Part shown: positions 35,887 to 44,304 of the stretch, piece by piece
Layout: each line of letters opens with the position of its first letter
Position numbering within the stretch: the first letter of the stretch is position 1
NCBI RefSeq assembly: GCF_016743775.1
Contig: NZ_JAEQMY010000001.1
Coordinates: forward strand, 248,001 to 312,000
Source of the DNA: Microvirga aerilata
GTDB lineage: Bacteria; Pseudomonadota; Alphaproteobacteria; Rhizobiales; Beijerinckiaceae
Direction of reading: 5' to 3'
DNA length: 64,000 bases
Translations under genes and position numbers: made by a program
Notes under the pieces: generated by a model
The model's input: the letters and a program-made list of their open reading frames with translations, nothing else
What the model was told of the DNA's origin: nothing
The model's database searches: none

Positions 35887-35895
35887 CCGTTTTTC

Positions 35896-36630
35896 ATGAA
35901 GCCATCCGCTATGCAGCGCATCCGTTCAAAGCTGTTCGATCTTCTGCTGGCTGTCTGGACCGTGCTTTTTACGCCGGCTCTGGCTATCCTGTGGCTCTGT
36001 GGCTCGCCGGAGCGCGGAGTTCGTCTGGCGTCCCGGTTATGGGCTCGCGGTGTCCTCATCGGCCTGAAATGGCTTGTGGGCCTCACCTATGCCGAACGGG
36101 GCCTTCACAACATTCCCGACGAGCCGTGCCTGATCATCGCCAACCATCAGTCGACCTGGGAAACCCTGGCGTTCCTGATCCTGTTTCCCGACGTGGCCAT
36201 CGTCGCAAAGCAGGAGCTGCTCACGATCCCGGTCTTCTCATGGTTCCTTCGCAGGTCGCCGATGATCCTGATCGACCGGGAGAGTGGGCCGAAGGCGGTC
36301 AGAAAGATGATCGATGAGAGCCGGGCGGCTCTTGCTGAAGGCCGTTCAGTGCTGATCTTCCCGGAAGGAACCCGGAAGCTGGTCTCCGAGCCGGTCGCCT
36401 TCAAGCGCGGCGTAGAGCTGCTCTATACCAAACTCGACCGCGTAGTTCTTCCGGTAGCCCTGAATTCCGGCCATTTCTGGGGGCCTGGGCGTTCCTACAA
36501 GCGGGCTGGAACGATCTCGGTCTCGTATCTCAGTCCCATTCAGCCGGGCCTTTCCGGGAACGAGTTCACGCGCAGGGCGGAGGAGCTGCTCGAGGCGGAG
36601 CGAAAACAGTCGTGGCCGCAAGCAGCCTGA
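35896..36630 (+). CDS. plsC: 1-acyl-sn-glycerol-3-phosphate acyltransferase
   Basis: 244 residues, membrane-associated, with an N-terminal hydrophobic helix (LLLAVWTVLFTPALAILWLCG). The acyltransferase motifs are NHQSTWE (His84 with Glu89 where Asp is commoner) and FPEGTR (Glu157). LVLPVALNSG-like wording follows in VVLPVALNSGHFW. It transfers an acyl chain to lysophosphatidate to make phosphatidate for phospholipid synthesis. It ends a closely spaced run of small genes. Confidence 0.9.
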   Translation: MKPSAMQRIRSKLFDLLLAVWTVLFTPALAILWLCGSPERGVRLASRLWARGVLIGLKWLVGLTYAERGLHNIPDEPCLIIANHQSTWETLAFLILFPDVAIVAKQELLTIPVFSWFLRRSPMILIDRESGPKAVRKMIDESRAALAEGRSVLIFPEGTRKLVSEPVAFKRGVELLYTKLDRVVLPVALNSGHFWGPGRSYKRAGTISVSYLSPIQPGLSGNEFTRRAEELLEAERKQSWPQAA

Positions 36631-36718
36631 GTTCAGGCTTCAGGTCCGACGGAGCGTATCTATCGGACCTGCATTATCAATGATCAGCCGCAATCGGCTG
36701 CAAAATCCCAGCCGGGTT

Positions 36719-37450
36719 CTACCGTTCCGTGACCAGCTCGATGACAGGCTCGAGGCTGGAATAGGGCAGAGTGAACTTTTCGCCCCTGAACAGCATCGGC
36801 ACATCCTGCCCGCCCGCAAAGCCGGAGGTCAGCTTGCCGCGAACCGTGAAGGTTTCGCCTGCTTTCACGGGTCCCCAGGGCTCGTCGAGGTAATCGACCA
36901 CGCCCATCTCGTTCAACTTAGCCTCGACATTCTGCGTGCGAGCATGTGACGGCAGCTGCCGGAGGCTGTTCTCGATGTCGTCACGCACGGTCGCATAGGC
37001 GGGGTTGCGAACTTTGTAGCGAAGCTCGGTATCCTGGGTAAAGCGCCAGACTGATCCAGTGACCATCTGCTGCTGCTTGGTAAGGGGCTTTTTCTCCGCC
37101 TTTTCGGCCTTCTTGGCATTGGCCGGAGCCTCGGCCGGCTGAAGATTGGCGATCAGCGCCCACTTGGTGGACCACTCGACGGCCCTGTAGTCGCCCTTGG
37201 TCAGGCGATCCGTAAACTCGAGGATATCAGGATCGATGGGGCGCTTGCCACCGCTGGCCTCGAAGTAGCGCAGCCGCATTTCATCTGGAAGAAGCAGGTA
37301 GAAATTGTCACTTTTCACGTCGACATCGAAGATTCTTGCGACCTTCACGACCTGTTCGCGGGTGGACGGAGCTTCTACGCCATCGCCTGTTGGGTAGACT
37401 GTTGTCCCTTTTGGAACCCGGACGTAGCCGTTTACTTCGATCTCCGACAT
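36719..37450 (-). CDS. Hypothetical protein
   Basis: 243 residues, no signal peptide or membrane segment. It opens with SEIEVNGYVRVPKGTTVYPTG and contains a central Lys/Ala-rich linker (ANAKKAEKAEKKPLTKQQQ) separating two domains. The second (RGKLTSGFAGGQDVPMLFRGEKFTLPYSSLEPVIELV) is beta-rich. I do not recognise the family. It is preceded on the same strand by the tmRNA gene and converges on plsC. The start is chosen as the first ATG before the conserved-looking N-terminus; a longer frame to 37507 is possible. Confidence 0.65.
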   Translation of the reverse strand: MSEIEVNGYVRVPKGTTVYPTGDGVEAPSTREQVVKVARIFDVDVKSDNFYLLLPDEMRLRYFEASGGKRPIDPDILEFTDRLTKGDYRAVEWSTKWALIANLQPAEAPANAKKAEKAEKKPLTKQQQMVTGSVWRFTQDTELRYKVRNPAYATVRDDIENSLRQLPSHARTQNVEAKLNEMGVVDYLDEPWGPVKAGETFTVRGKLTSGFAGGQDVPMLFRGEKFTLPYSSLEPVIELVTER

Positions 37451-37518
37451 ATGGATGAGGTCTCTCTTGCGTATGATGTCACGGTAAGCTGCGGAACATG
37501 CAGACATTTTGAAATGGG

Positions 37519-37540
37519 AACGGCACCCGAAGGTGCCGTT
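37519..37540. terminator. Stable UUCG-capped hairpin after tmRNA
   Basis: A 9-bp stem (AACGGCACC with GGTGCCGTT) is closed by CGAA on the plus strand, that is TTCG on the minus strand. It follows the tmRNA coding piece on the minus strand. There is no clean T run, so it may be a processing or 3' stability element instead. Confidence 0.5.
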
Positions 37541-37896
37541 TCTGTTGCTAGGCTTTCCCGAGCCCCGGATGGTTACGCCGCGAGGCGCACCGCACCCATG
37601 TCAACGTTGTCGTTGGCATTTATGAGTTTGCACTGTTGAGGCCGTAGCTCAGCCTAATCGCAGCCTAGCCTTTATTGCGCCCAGTCGAACCCAGATCGCC
37701 CCCATCAAAAACACACCGGAACAGCAACACAGCCTCAACGATAAACCGGTTGCCCAAAGCCGTTCCGAGATACCCGGACGGCCGATGCGTTCGTGGTGGA
37801 GGCGGCGGGAATCGAACCCGCGTCCTAAACGCCTATTACACTCTGCCTCTACGATCATAGTCAGGCGAACCTGACCTCCTCTATATAGAGTGTCGG
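37541..37896 (-). ncRNA. ssrA: Circularly permuted two-piece tmRNA
   Basis: Reading the minus strand, the acceptor piece comes first: a T-arm (GCGGG-TTCGATT-CCCGC) and acceptor 3' strand CGCCTCC followed by an encoded ACCA ending at 37794. After a spacer of about 90 bases the coding piece begins at 37703 with GGGGGCG, which pairs fully with CGCCTCC including a G-U at the third pair, the alanine identity element. It continues with the canonical TGGGTTCGAC. The tag frame at 37617-37573 reads ANDNVDMGAVRLAA then TAA, typical of alphaproteobacteria. The permuted order with acceptor first is characteristic of this class. Outer ends are approximate. tmRNA rescues stalled ribosomes and tags the product for proteolysis. 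Confidence 0.93.
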
Positions 37897-38039
37897 AGGC
37901 GCAATATCCAGCCTTGCAGGCCATCTATCTTTCGCCTGCGGCAGGCTCGGACGCTCCTGCGCCACAAACCTCGGCAGCTTTTCAGCCTCCATATGGCTTC
38001 GCGGCCCGTTCTCGCACTGGAAAGAGCCGCGGTCTGGGC

Positions 38040-38579
38040 CTAAAGCCGCGAAAGGTCCGGGAAGGGCCGCACGGGATCGAGCCCGTCCCAGCCTTCGGAC
38101 GTCTCCCGGATCAACTGAAACATCTTGCCCTTGGGGCCTGCTACCTCGGAGAGCTCGATCACGGTGCCGGGATGGTATTGCGTGTCGAAATAGACGAAAC
38201 GTCCTTTCTCGCCCACCTCCCCGCTCATGACAGGCGCAAAGCCCAGCCCAGTCAGGCGCTCCAGATCCTCATCGTAGCTCTGCGTCCAGTAGGCCACGTG
38301 CTGCAGGCCGCGATGGCCCGCTTCCTTGAAATCCCTATACATCGAGGGCGCGTCGTTGCGGGTCTGGATGAGCTCGATCTGTAGCGGCCCGGAATTGGCG
38401 AGGGCGACCGAGTTATGCGGCTCATAAGTTGCACCCCTGTATGTATAGTTCTCTATCGGCACCCGCTCCTTGTAGAAGAAAGGCCCGACCCCAAGAACGC
38501 GCGACCAATAGTCCATTGCGGCCTCGATGTCGTCGACGACATAGCCAGCCTGCCTGATCTCACCGAGAAATCGGCTCAT
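38040..38579 (-). CDS. VOC-superfamily (glyoxalase/bleomycin-resistance fold) protein
   Basis: 179 residues. The opening (IRQAGYVVDDIEAAMDYWSRVLGVGPFF) is a VOC half-module, and a second half carries GLQHVAYW and TVIELSEV with possible metal ligands His and Glu. Members include dioxygenases, isomerases and lyases, and the reaction cannot be deduced. It lies 90 bases downstream of the TRAP binding-protein gene on the same strand with a hairpin between (38602-38625). It may therefore act on the compound taken up by that transporter. Confidence 0.85.
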   Translation of the reverse strand: MSRFLGEIRQAGYVVDDIEAAMDYWSRVLGVGPFFYKERVPIENYTYRGATYEPHNSVALANSGPLQIELIQTRNDAPSMYRDFKEAGHRGLQHVAYWTQSYDEDLERLTGLGFAPVMSGEVGEKGRFVYFDTQYHPGTVIELSEVAGPKGKMFQLIRETSEGWDGLDPVRPFPDLSRL

Positions 38580-38601
38580 GGTGTACCTTCAAAGATTGAT
38601 G

Positions 38602-38625
38602 GGCGGGAAGCCTCGGCCTCCCGCC
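38602..38625 (-). promoter_or_regulatory. Intercistronic hairpin between TRAP binding protein and VOC genes
   Basis: A 7-bp stem (GGCGGGA with TCCCGCC) with further inner pairing lies about 22 bases upstream of the VOC ATG and 45 bases after the dctP stop. It lacks a T run. It may stabilise the upstream message and lower expression of the downstream gene relative to the abundant binding protein. Confidence 0.5.
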
Positions 38626-38669
38626 GGGGAAGATGAGACCCGGGTTCAAGCACCGGATCCCGTGAACGC

Positions 38670-39686
38670 TCACGCGAGCGTGCCGACGACGCTTTCGAGG
38701 TGGCCCCAGGCCTCAGGGCCGAACTTCTGCTTCCATTCAGTGTAGAAGCCCGCCTCCCGGAGCTTTGCCCGGAAACTCTCGGTGTCGCACTGGTTGAAGG
38801 AGAGGCCCTTGCTCTTGAGATCGGTCTGCACAGACTCGTTGAGCGTTTTGATATCCTCGCGCTGCTTCAGGCCCGCTTCGTTGATGGCCCGGGAGACGAT
38901 TTCCTGAATGTCCGCCGGCATTCCTGCCCATTGGCGGCCGTTTGCGATGAACCAGTAACCGTCCCAGATATGGTTAGTCATCGCACAGGAGGACTGCACC
39001 TCGTAGAGCTTCGCAACCTGGATGATGGGAAGCGGGTTTTCCTGTGCGTCGACGACCTTGGTCTGCAACGCCGTGTAGACCTCGCTGAACTGAAGGCTCG
39101 CAGGCGCGGCACCAAGCCCCGAGAACATGGAAATGCTGATGGGGCTGACGGGGACGCGGATCTTCAGGCCCTTCATCGATGCCGCGTTCTGGATCGGGGC
39201 ACCGCTGGTCGTCATCTGGCGAAAGCCGTTGTCCCACATGGTTTCCAATGCATGAAGCCGTGCGTCGGCAATCGATTTGCGAACGAAAGCTCCAACGGGG
39301 CCGTCCATCGCAGCCCAAACTTGGTTGTAATCCTTGAACGCAAAACCAACAGCATTGATGGCGGCCACAGGCACAAGCGTGGCGATCACCAGGGCCGAGG
39401 GGGTAAAGAACGTGAGCGCGCCGTTGCGCACCTGAGAGAGCATGTCGGTGTCGCCGCCGAGCTGGTTGGCGGGGAAAATCAGCATCTCGACGCGCCCATT
39501 CGTCTCTTTCGCGATCCGATCAGCAGCTTCCTTGGCGCGGATGTTCAGAGGATGGCTGAGAGGCAGGTTGTTGCCGTAACGCAAGGTGATTTCGGCAGCT
39601 TTCGCATACCGCGGGATCGAGAAAAGCGTGACTGCCGCAGGAGCAGCCCCAAGCCCTTTGAGAAGCGACCTTCTGCTGATGCTCAT
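38670..39686 (-). CDS. TRAP transporter substrate-binding protein (DctP family)
   Basis: 338 residues with a twin-arginine signal (SISRRSLLKGLGAAPAAVTLFS). The DctP fold is seen in LRYGNNLPLSHPLNIRAKEAADRIAKETNGRVEMLIFPANQLGGDTDMLSQVRNGAL and in LKIRVPVSPISISMFSGLGAAPASLQFSEVYTALQTKVVDAQENPLP, where the conserved Arg binds the carboxylate. It captures an organic acid in the periplasm. The start follows GGAGGAAA. It is divergent from the LacI regulator and the fused permease gene, which complete the system. The ligand is unknown. Confidence 0.9.
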   Translation of the reverse strand: MSISRRSLLKGLGAAPAAVTLFSIPRYAKAAEITLRYGNNLPLSHPLNIRAKEAADRIAKETNGRVEMLIFPANQLGGDTDMLSQVRNGALTFFTPSALVIATLVPVAAINAVGFAFKDYNQVWAAMDGPVGAFVRKSIADARLHALETMWDNGFRQMTTSGAPIQNAASMKGLKIRVPVSPISISMFSGLGAAPASLQFSEVYTALQTKVVDAQENPLPIIQVAKLYEVQSSCAMTNHIWDGYWFIANGRQWAGMPADIQEIVSRAINEAGLKQREDIKTLNESVQTDLKSKGLSFNQCDTESFRAKLREAGFYTEWKQKFGPEAWGHLESVVGTLA

Positions 39687-39701
39687 GATGTGTTTCCTCC
39701 G

Positions 39702-39715
39702 TGAAAGCGCTTTTT
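39702..39715. promoter_or_regulatory. LacI-type operator
   Basis: TGAAAGCGCTTTTT contains the even palindrome AAAGCGCTTT with the central CG of LacI/GalR-family sites. It lies in the short divergent region between the TRAP binding-protein gene and the lacI-type gene, only about 16 bases from the dctP start codon, so a bound repressor would block that transcript. Confidence 0.65.
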
Positions 39716-39792
39716 TCTCTTTGCTAATCGAAAATTTGATCATAATGATGATGTGGTCAAATCGTTTTTTTGATGGTTTTTGATGTAATATT

Positions 39793-40848
39793 ATGAGCGT
39801 GATCCTGGACAGCCCTCCCCTCGGACGGCGCATCACCATTGTTGACATTGCCCGGATCGCGGATGTGTCCACCGCAACGGTCGACCGTGTTCTCAACGGC
39901 CGTTCCGGCGTGAAGCCCGCAACCATCAAGCGCGTGATGAAGGCTGCAGCCGAGCTCGGCTACGTGGACGAAAGCGACAAGCGGGCCCGTGACGTAAGGC
40001 CGTTGTCGCCGGTCTCCTTCATCCTGCCGAAGGGCGGCAACCGCTACATCGCGATGCTGGGGCGCATGGTCCAGGAAATGGCGCCGCAACTTGAGCGCTT
40101 CTCGTTGAAGCCCAGCGTGGAGCACATCGGGAGCTTCAACCCGGACCTGCTCGCAAAGGCATTGCAGCGCCATGCGAAAACAGCTGACGCCGTCGTGTTC
40201 ATGGCCATCGAGCATCCGATCGTACGGGAGGCCGTCAATCGGATCTCCGCCGCCGGAACACCTGTGGTGACGCTGATCTCGGATGTGGCGAGTCCCGGCC
40301 GGACGGCCTATTTCGGTCTCGACAATCGGGCGGCCGGCAGAATGGCCGGCTACCTCCTCGCGCGGTTCATCAGCAAGCGGCCCGCCAAGGTCGCGATGAT
40401 CGCCGGCAGCCTCAGCTACCGCGCCCATGGCGAGCGCGAAATGGGATTTCTCGACATTCTTCAGGAGCTGTATCCCGACATCGAAGTCGTCGGCTTGCGC
40501 GAGGGGCAGGACGAGGAGGCGCTCAACTATCGCCAGATGCGCACGCTTCTTGCGCACCATCCCGATCTTGACGGCATCTACAACATCGGCGGCGGCGCAT
40601 CCGGCGTTGGCCGTGCCCTGAAGGATGCAAGGCGAGAGCAGGATGTTGTGTTTGTCGGGCATGGTTTGACCGGCGATACCCGCGAATTTCTGCTCGACGG
40701 CACGATGGATGCCGTCATCACGCAGAATGCCGAAGACACGATCATCAAATGCGCTTCCCTGCTTCAGGACCTGCGGGAGGGCAGACGTCTTGAGAACGGG
40801 CCGGATCCCATGCGGATCGAGGTCATCTTCAGGGAAAATCTGCCGTAA
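39793..40848 (+). CDS. LacI-family transcriptional regulator of the TRAP locus
   Basis: 351 residues. The helix-turn-helix and hinge occupy residues about 14-70 (ITIVDIARIADVSTATVDRVLNGRSGVKPATIKRVMKAAAELGYV). The effector domain is of the periplasmic-binding-protein type closest to ribose-binding folds (RTAYFGLDNRAAGRMAGYLL, DGIYNIGGGASGVGRAL, DAVITQNAEDTI). It sits between the divergent dctP and dctQM genes and most likely controls both through the palindrome at 39702-39715. LacI control suggests a sugar acid rather than a C4-dicarboxylate, which is inference. Confidence 0.9.
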   Translation: MSVILDSPPLGRRITIVDIARIADVSTATVDRVLNGRSGVKPATIKRVMKAAAELGYVDESDKRARDVRPLSPVSFILPKGGNRYIAMLGRMVQEMAPQLERFSLKPSVEHIGSFNPDLLAKALQRHAKTADAVVFMAIEHPIVREAVNRISAAGTPVVTLISDVASPGRTAYFGLDNRAAGRMAGYLLARFISKRPAKVAMIAGSLSYRAHGEREMGFLDILQELYPDIEVVGLREGQDEEALNYRQMRTLLAHHPDLDGIYNIGGGASGVGRALKDARREQDVVFVGHGLTGDTREFLLDGTMDAVITQNAEDTIIKCASLLQDLREGRRLENGPDPMRIEVIFRENLP

Positions 40849-40950
40849 CGTCGGCATGCCCGCACAAAAAGGGCTGAGCGGGCGCTGCCGAAGAGATGCA
40901 TCGAGAATGGACACGGCCAAAAGACTGAAGAACAACGATAGGAGGAACGG

Positions 40951-42819
40951 ATGACCATGGCTACGCAGACTATCCATGCTGAACCGATCGAGGAGCTCTC
41001 GGCCGGTCTGCGCAGCGGCTCCCCGTTCCTGCGCCCGATCGAGATGATCGCTGCAGCCCTCCTTGTGACCATCGTGGGCCTCCTGCTAATGGGGGTCACG
41101 TCGCGCTACGTGTTCTCGCTTCCGGTCGTGTGGGTCGACGAGGCAGCCTCCATGTGCTTCCTGTGGCTTGCACTCCTCGGAGCAGTCATCGCCATCGACC
41201 GCAACGAGCACCTGCGCCTGACGCTCTTCCTGCATATGATGCCGAAAACCCTGCAGGGGTTTTTCAGTGCCCTCGGTCCGCTCCTGGTTGCCGTCTTTCT
41301 GCTCGGCATGCTGCCGCCTGCCGTCGAGTATGCTGTCGACGAGTCCTATCTGACGTCGGCCGCTCTCAACATTCCCATGAGTTGGCGCGCCGCCGCTCTT
41401 CCCGCAGGCATCGGCCTCATGGTCGTTCTCGCCGTGCGCGACATGGTCAGATCGGCAACGGTGAAGCAGAGCATCGCTGCCCTGGGGGTTACGGCAGCCG
41501 TGCTTGCGGCGCTGTGGCTCGTCTCTCCCTTTCTTCCGAGTCTCGGTCACTACAACATTCTGATCTTCCTGGTCGCTTTCGTGGCCTTCTTCCTCGTGAT
41601 CGGGGTGCCGATTGCGTTCTGCTTCGGACTCGGGGCCTTCGCATTTCTGACCTTCACCACATCCGTGCCGAGCATGGTCATGATCGGGCGGATGGATGAA
41701 GGCATGTCGAGCCTTATCCTGCTCTCGGTTCCGATCTTTGTCCTGCTGGGATGCATTCTCGATGCGACCGGTATGGGACGGGCGATCGTGGAGTTCCTCG
41801 CCTCCCTGCTTGGGCACGTGAGGGCGGGCATGTCCTATGTGCTGCTCGGCTCGCTGTTCCTGGTCTCAGGCATCTCAGGATCGAAGGTCTCCGATATGGC
41901 CACCGTGGCCCCTGCCCTCTTTCCGGAGATGAAGCGACGCGGTCACAAGCCGAAGGAAATGATCGCGCTCCTCGCCACCGGAGCCGCCATGGCCGACACC
42001 GTTCCGCCCTCCATCGTCCTCATCGTCCTGGGATCTGTGGCAGGCGTGTCGATTGCCGGCCTGTTCACCTCAGGCTTTGCCATCGCCATGGTGCTGCTCG
42101 CAGTGCTTGCCATACTGGCGCGGTGGAAAGCGCGAGGCGAGGTAATGGAAGGCATTCGTCGGGCACCGATGCGGGCGGTCGGCAAGGCCCTCGTGGTCGC
42201 AGCGCCGGCGCTCGTGCTTCCCTTCCTGATCAGAAGCGCAGTCGGCGGCGGCTTGGCCACCGCGACGGAGGTGTCCACGATTGCGGTGCTCTATGCAATG
42301 ATCATTGGCATGGTGCTCTACGGTGGTATCCGGCCGGGCAAGATCTACGACATGCTGGTGGAGACTGCCGCCCTCTCGGGCGCCATCCTGATCATCCTCG
42401 GAACGGCCTCGGCGATGGCGTGGGCGCTCACGCAAACCGGCTTTGCGTTCAAGATGGCGGCGATAGTTACGGATCTGCCCGGTGGCTGGATTACCTACAT
42501 GCTGGTAACGATTGCGGTCTTCATGGTGCTCGGCTGCGTGCTGGAAGGCCTGCCGGCCATCGTTCTCATGGCGCCCATCATGTTCCCGATCGCCAAGAAC
42601 CTCGGGATCCATGACATTCATTACTCGATGGTCGTCGTGACCGCCATGAATGTGGGCCTGATGGCGCCGCCGATCGGCGTCGGATTCTACATCGCATGCA
42701 AGATCGGCAATGTATCACCCGACGAGGCGATGGGAGCCATCTGGCCCTATATCGGGGCTCTCTTCATCGGCCTTCTGGTCATTGCCATGGTGCCCGCCCT
42801 GTCGACGGCCTATCTCTAG
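40951..42819 (+). CDS. TRAP transporter fused small/large permease (DctQM)
   Basis: 622 residues. Residues 1-190 are a DctQ-type four-helix small subunit (IEMIAAALLVTIVGLLLMGVTSRYVFSLPVVWVDEAASMCFLWLALLGA). Residues 200-622 are the DctM large subunit (FLVIGVPIAFCFGLGAF, LLSVPIFVLLGCILDATGMG, GSKVSDMATVAPALFPEM, VVVTAMNVGLMAPPIGVGFY). Natural Q-M fusions are a known TRAP subclass. The permease uses a sodium gradient to import what the DctP protein binds. The start has a perfect AGGAGG site. About 100 bases separate it from the regulator gene. Confidence 0.93.
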   Translation: MTMATQTIHAEPIEELSAGLRSGSPFLRPIEMIAAALLVTIVGLLLMGVTSRYVFSLPVVWVDEAASMCFLWLALLGAVIAIDRNEHLRLTLFLHMMPKTLQGFFSALGPLLVAVFLLGMLPPAVEYAVDESYLTSAALNIPMSWRAAALPAGIGLMVVLAVRDMVRSATVKQSIAALGVTAAVLAALWLVSPFLPSLGHYNILIFLVAFVAFFLVIGVPIAFCFGLGAFAFLTFTTSVPSMVMIGRMDEGMSSLILLSVPIFVLLGCILDATGMGRAIVEFLASLLGHVRAGMSYVLLGSLFLVSGISGSKVSDMATVAPALFPEMKRRGHKPKEMIALLATGAAMADTVPPSIVLIVLGSVAGVSIAGLFTSGFAIAMVLLAVLAILARWKARGEVMEGIRRAPMRAVGKALVVAAPALVLPFLIRSAVGGGLATATEVSTIAVLYAMIIGMVLYGGIRPGKIYDMLVETAALSGAILIILGTASAMAWALTQTGFAFKMAAIVTDLPGGWITYMLVTIAVFMVLGCVLEGLPAIVLMAPIMFPIAKNLGIHDIHYSMVVVTAMNVGLMAPPIGVGFYIACKIGNVSPDEAMGAIWPYIGALFIGLLVIAMVPALSTAYL

Positions 42820-42956
42820 AGCACTGTTCAGCGGAGTGGCTGCGATCCTCCGCCAGATGAGCTACAAGCAAAAGACCGGGGCCGATGCCACTTGAATGGA
42901 ATCGGCCCTGGAAGAAAGGGGGCGGCTTGGACACCGGCCCATTGGGCGATCAGGAT

Positions 42957-42988
42957 GATGAACCGGAGGGTCTAAGCCCCGGTTCATC
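42957..42988. terminator. Hairpin between converging TRAP and secretion genes
   Basis: A 10-bp stem (GATGAACCGG with CCGGTTCATC) with a 12-base loop lies 5 bases beyond the stop of the HlyD-type gene and about 140 bases after the TRAP permease stop. No T run follows, so it is a likely but not certain terminator for the minus-strand operon. Confidence 0.6.
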
Positions 42989-42993
42989 CGTGG

Positions 42994-44304
42994 TTACTCC
43001 TCACGAAAAGCCTTCATCATGTTGTCGGCAATCGGTTTGGTGAGGTACGAGAACACGGTGCGGTATCCCGTTTGGATCAGGCCTTCAACCGGCATGCCGG
43101 GAACCAGCTTGAGACCGCCAAGACGCTCTCGCTCGCCTTCCGCGAAGGCCACGCGGACAGGATAATACTGCACGCCTGAGCGCTGATCGGTCACCAGATC
43201 CGCTGCGATCAAGCTTATCTTACCCTTGAGTTCGGGCGTGGTTCGCTGGCTGAAGGCCGAGAGGCGAAGCACGGTATCCAGCCCAGGCTGCAGCTGATCG
43301 ATGTCCTGGGGCGAGATCTTGACCTCGATGGAGAGATCATCGGATTCGGGGACGATCAGCATCAAAGGTTCGCCGGCATTGATGACACCCCCGACGGTGT
43401 GAACCATCGACTGGTGCACGAAGCCGTCCTGTGGCGCTCGGATGTCGATCCGCTTCAACTGGTCCTCGGCGGCAATCTTGCGCTCGACGAGCTCTGCGAT
43501 CTTGGCCTGAACCTCACGCAATTCTTTCGACACCTCGCTCCGCAGATCCTGATCGATCTGGATGATCTGGAGTGCGGTCTCGCTGATCCGTCCCCTTGCT
43601 TGAGCAATGCTCGAGATAAGCTGCCCACGCTCACCGCGCAGACGCGTCTCCTCGCGCCTGAGCGCCGTTACTCGGGTGATGGGAACAAGGTTCTTGCGCC
43701 ACAGCTGCTCGACACCTGTGAGCTCGTCTCGGATCAGCTGGATCTCATCGGCCTTCGCAGACGCCTGAAGGTTGGTGCCGTCGATCTGCTCCTGCAACTG
43801 CGCAACACGCTCCTTGAGCTGCGCCTTCTGGCCCGCCCTGGCCTCGCGCCGGGTCTCGAAAAGATGGTTTTCCCCCTGCACGATGCTGGCAAGATCAGGC
43901 TCATTGACGCGTGATCGCAAGGAGACCGGAATGGTGATCTGCGCCAAGCCGTCTCTCTCCGCCTCCAGCCGGCTCTGGCGGGCGGCAAGCTCGTCCAGGC
44001 TCTTGGCCACCATCGCGAGGTTTGCACGCGCAACCGTCTCATCCAGGCGGATCACCACCTCTCCGGCCTGCACGCGGTCGCCATCGCGAGCGCGGATCTC
44101 TCCGACGACCCCGCCGGTCGGGTGCTGAAGCTTCTTGACGTGGCTGTCGACCACGACCGATCCCGGTGCGACGACCGCTCCGGACAGCTCCGTTACCACC
44201 GCCCAGCCGCCGAGGCCGCCGACCAGGAACAGAGCTGACGACAATCCCAAGAGCGTGTGGCGGCGGATCGACACGCGAGCACTTGCTTTCTTCACCGAGT
44301 TCAT
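42994..44304 (-). CDS. Type I secretion membrane-fusion protein (HlyD/PrtE family)
   Basis: 436 residues. One N-terminal membrane helix (HTLLGLSSALFLVGGLGGWAVV) precedes the HlyD lipoyl-like half (GSVVVDSHVKKLQHPTGGVVGEIRARDGDRVQAGEVVIRLD). A long coiled-coil hairpin follows (about 90-290), then the second lipoyl half and beta-barrel (IDIRAPQDGFVHQSMVHTVGGVINAGEPLMLIVP, GMPVEGLIQTGYRTVFSYLTKP). It bridges the exporter ATPase to a TolC-type channel, which is not encoded here. It overlaps the ATPase gene by 4 bases (ATGA). Its cargo is presumably the RTX peroxidase encoded upstream. Confidence 0.92.
   Translation of the reverse strand: MNSVKKASARVSIRRHTLLGLSSALFLVGGLGGWAVVTELSGAVVAPGSVVVDSHVKKLQHPTGGVVGEIRARDGDRVQAGEVVIRLDETVARANLAMVAKSLDELAARQSRLEAERDGLAQITIPVSLRSRVNEPDLASIVQGENHLFETRREARAGQKAQLKERVAQLQEQIDGTNLQASAKADEIQLIRDELTGVEQLWRKNLVPITRVTALRREETRLRGERGQLISSIAQARGRISETALQIIQIDQDLRSEVSKELREVQAKIAELVERKIAAEDQLKRIDIRAPQDGFVHQSMVHTVGGVINAGEPLMLIVPESDDLSIEVKISPQDIDQLQPGLDTVLRLSAFSQRTTPELKGKISLIAADLVTDQRSGVQYYPVRVAFAEGERERLGGLKLVPGMPVEGLIQTGYRTVFSYLTKPIADNMMKAFREE

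Noticed and set aside
37794-37860. T-arm and CCA end considered as a tRNA gene
   Set aside because: No matching D-arm or anticodon arm upstream; the 5' acceptor strand is found downstream in the permuted order with a proteolysis-tag frame, which makes it tmRNA.
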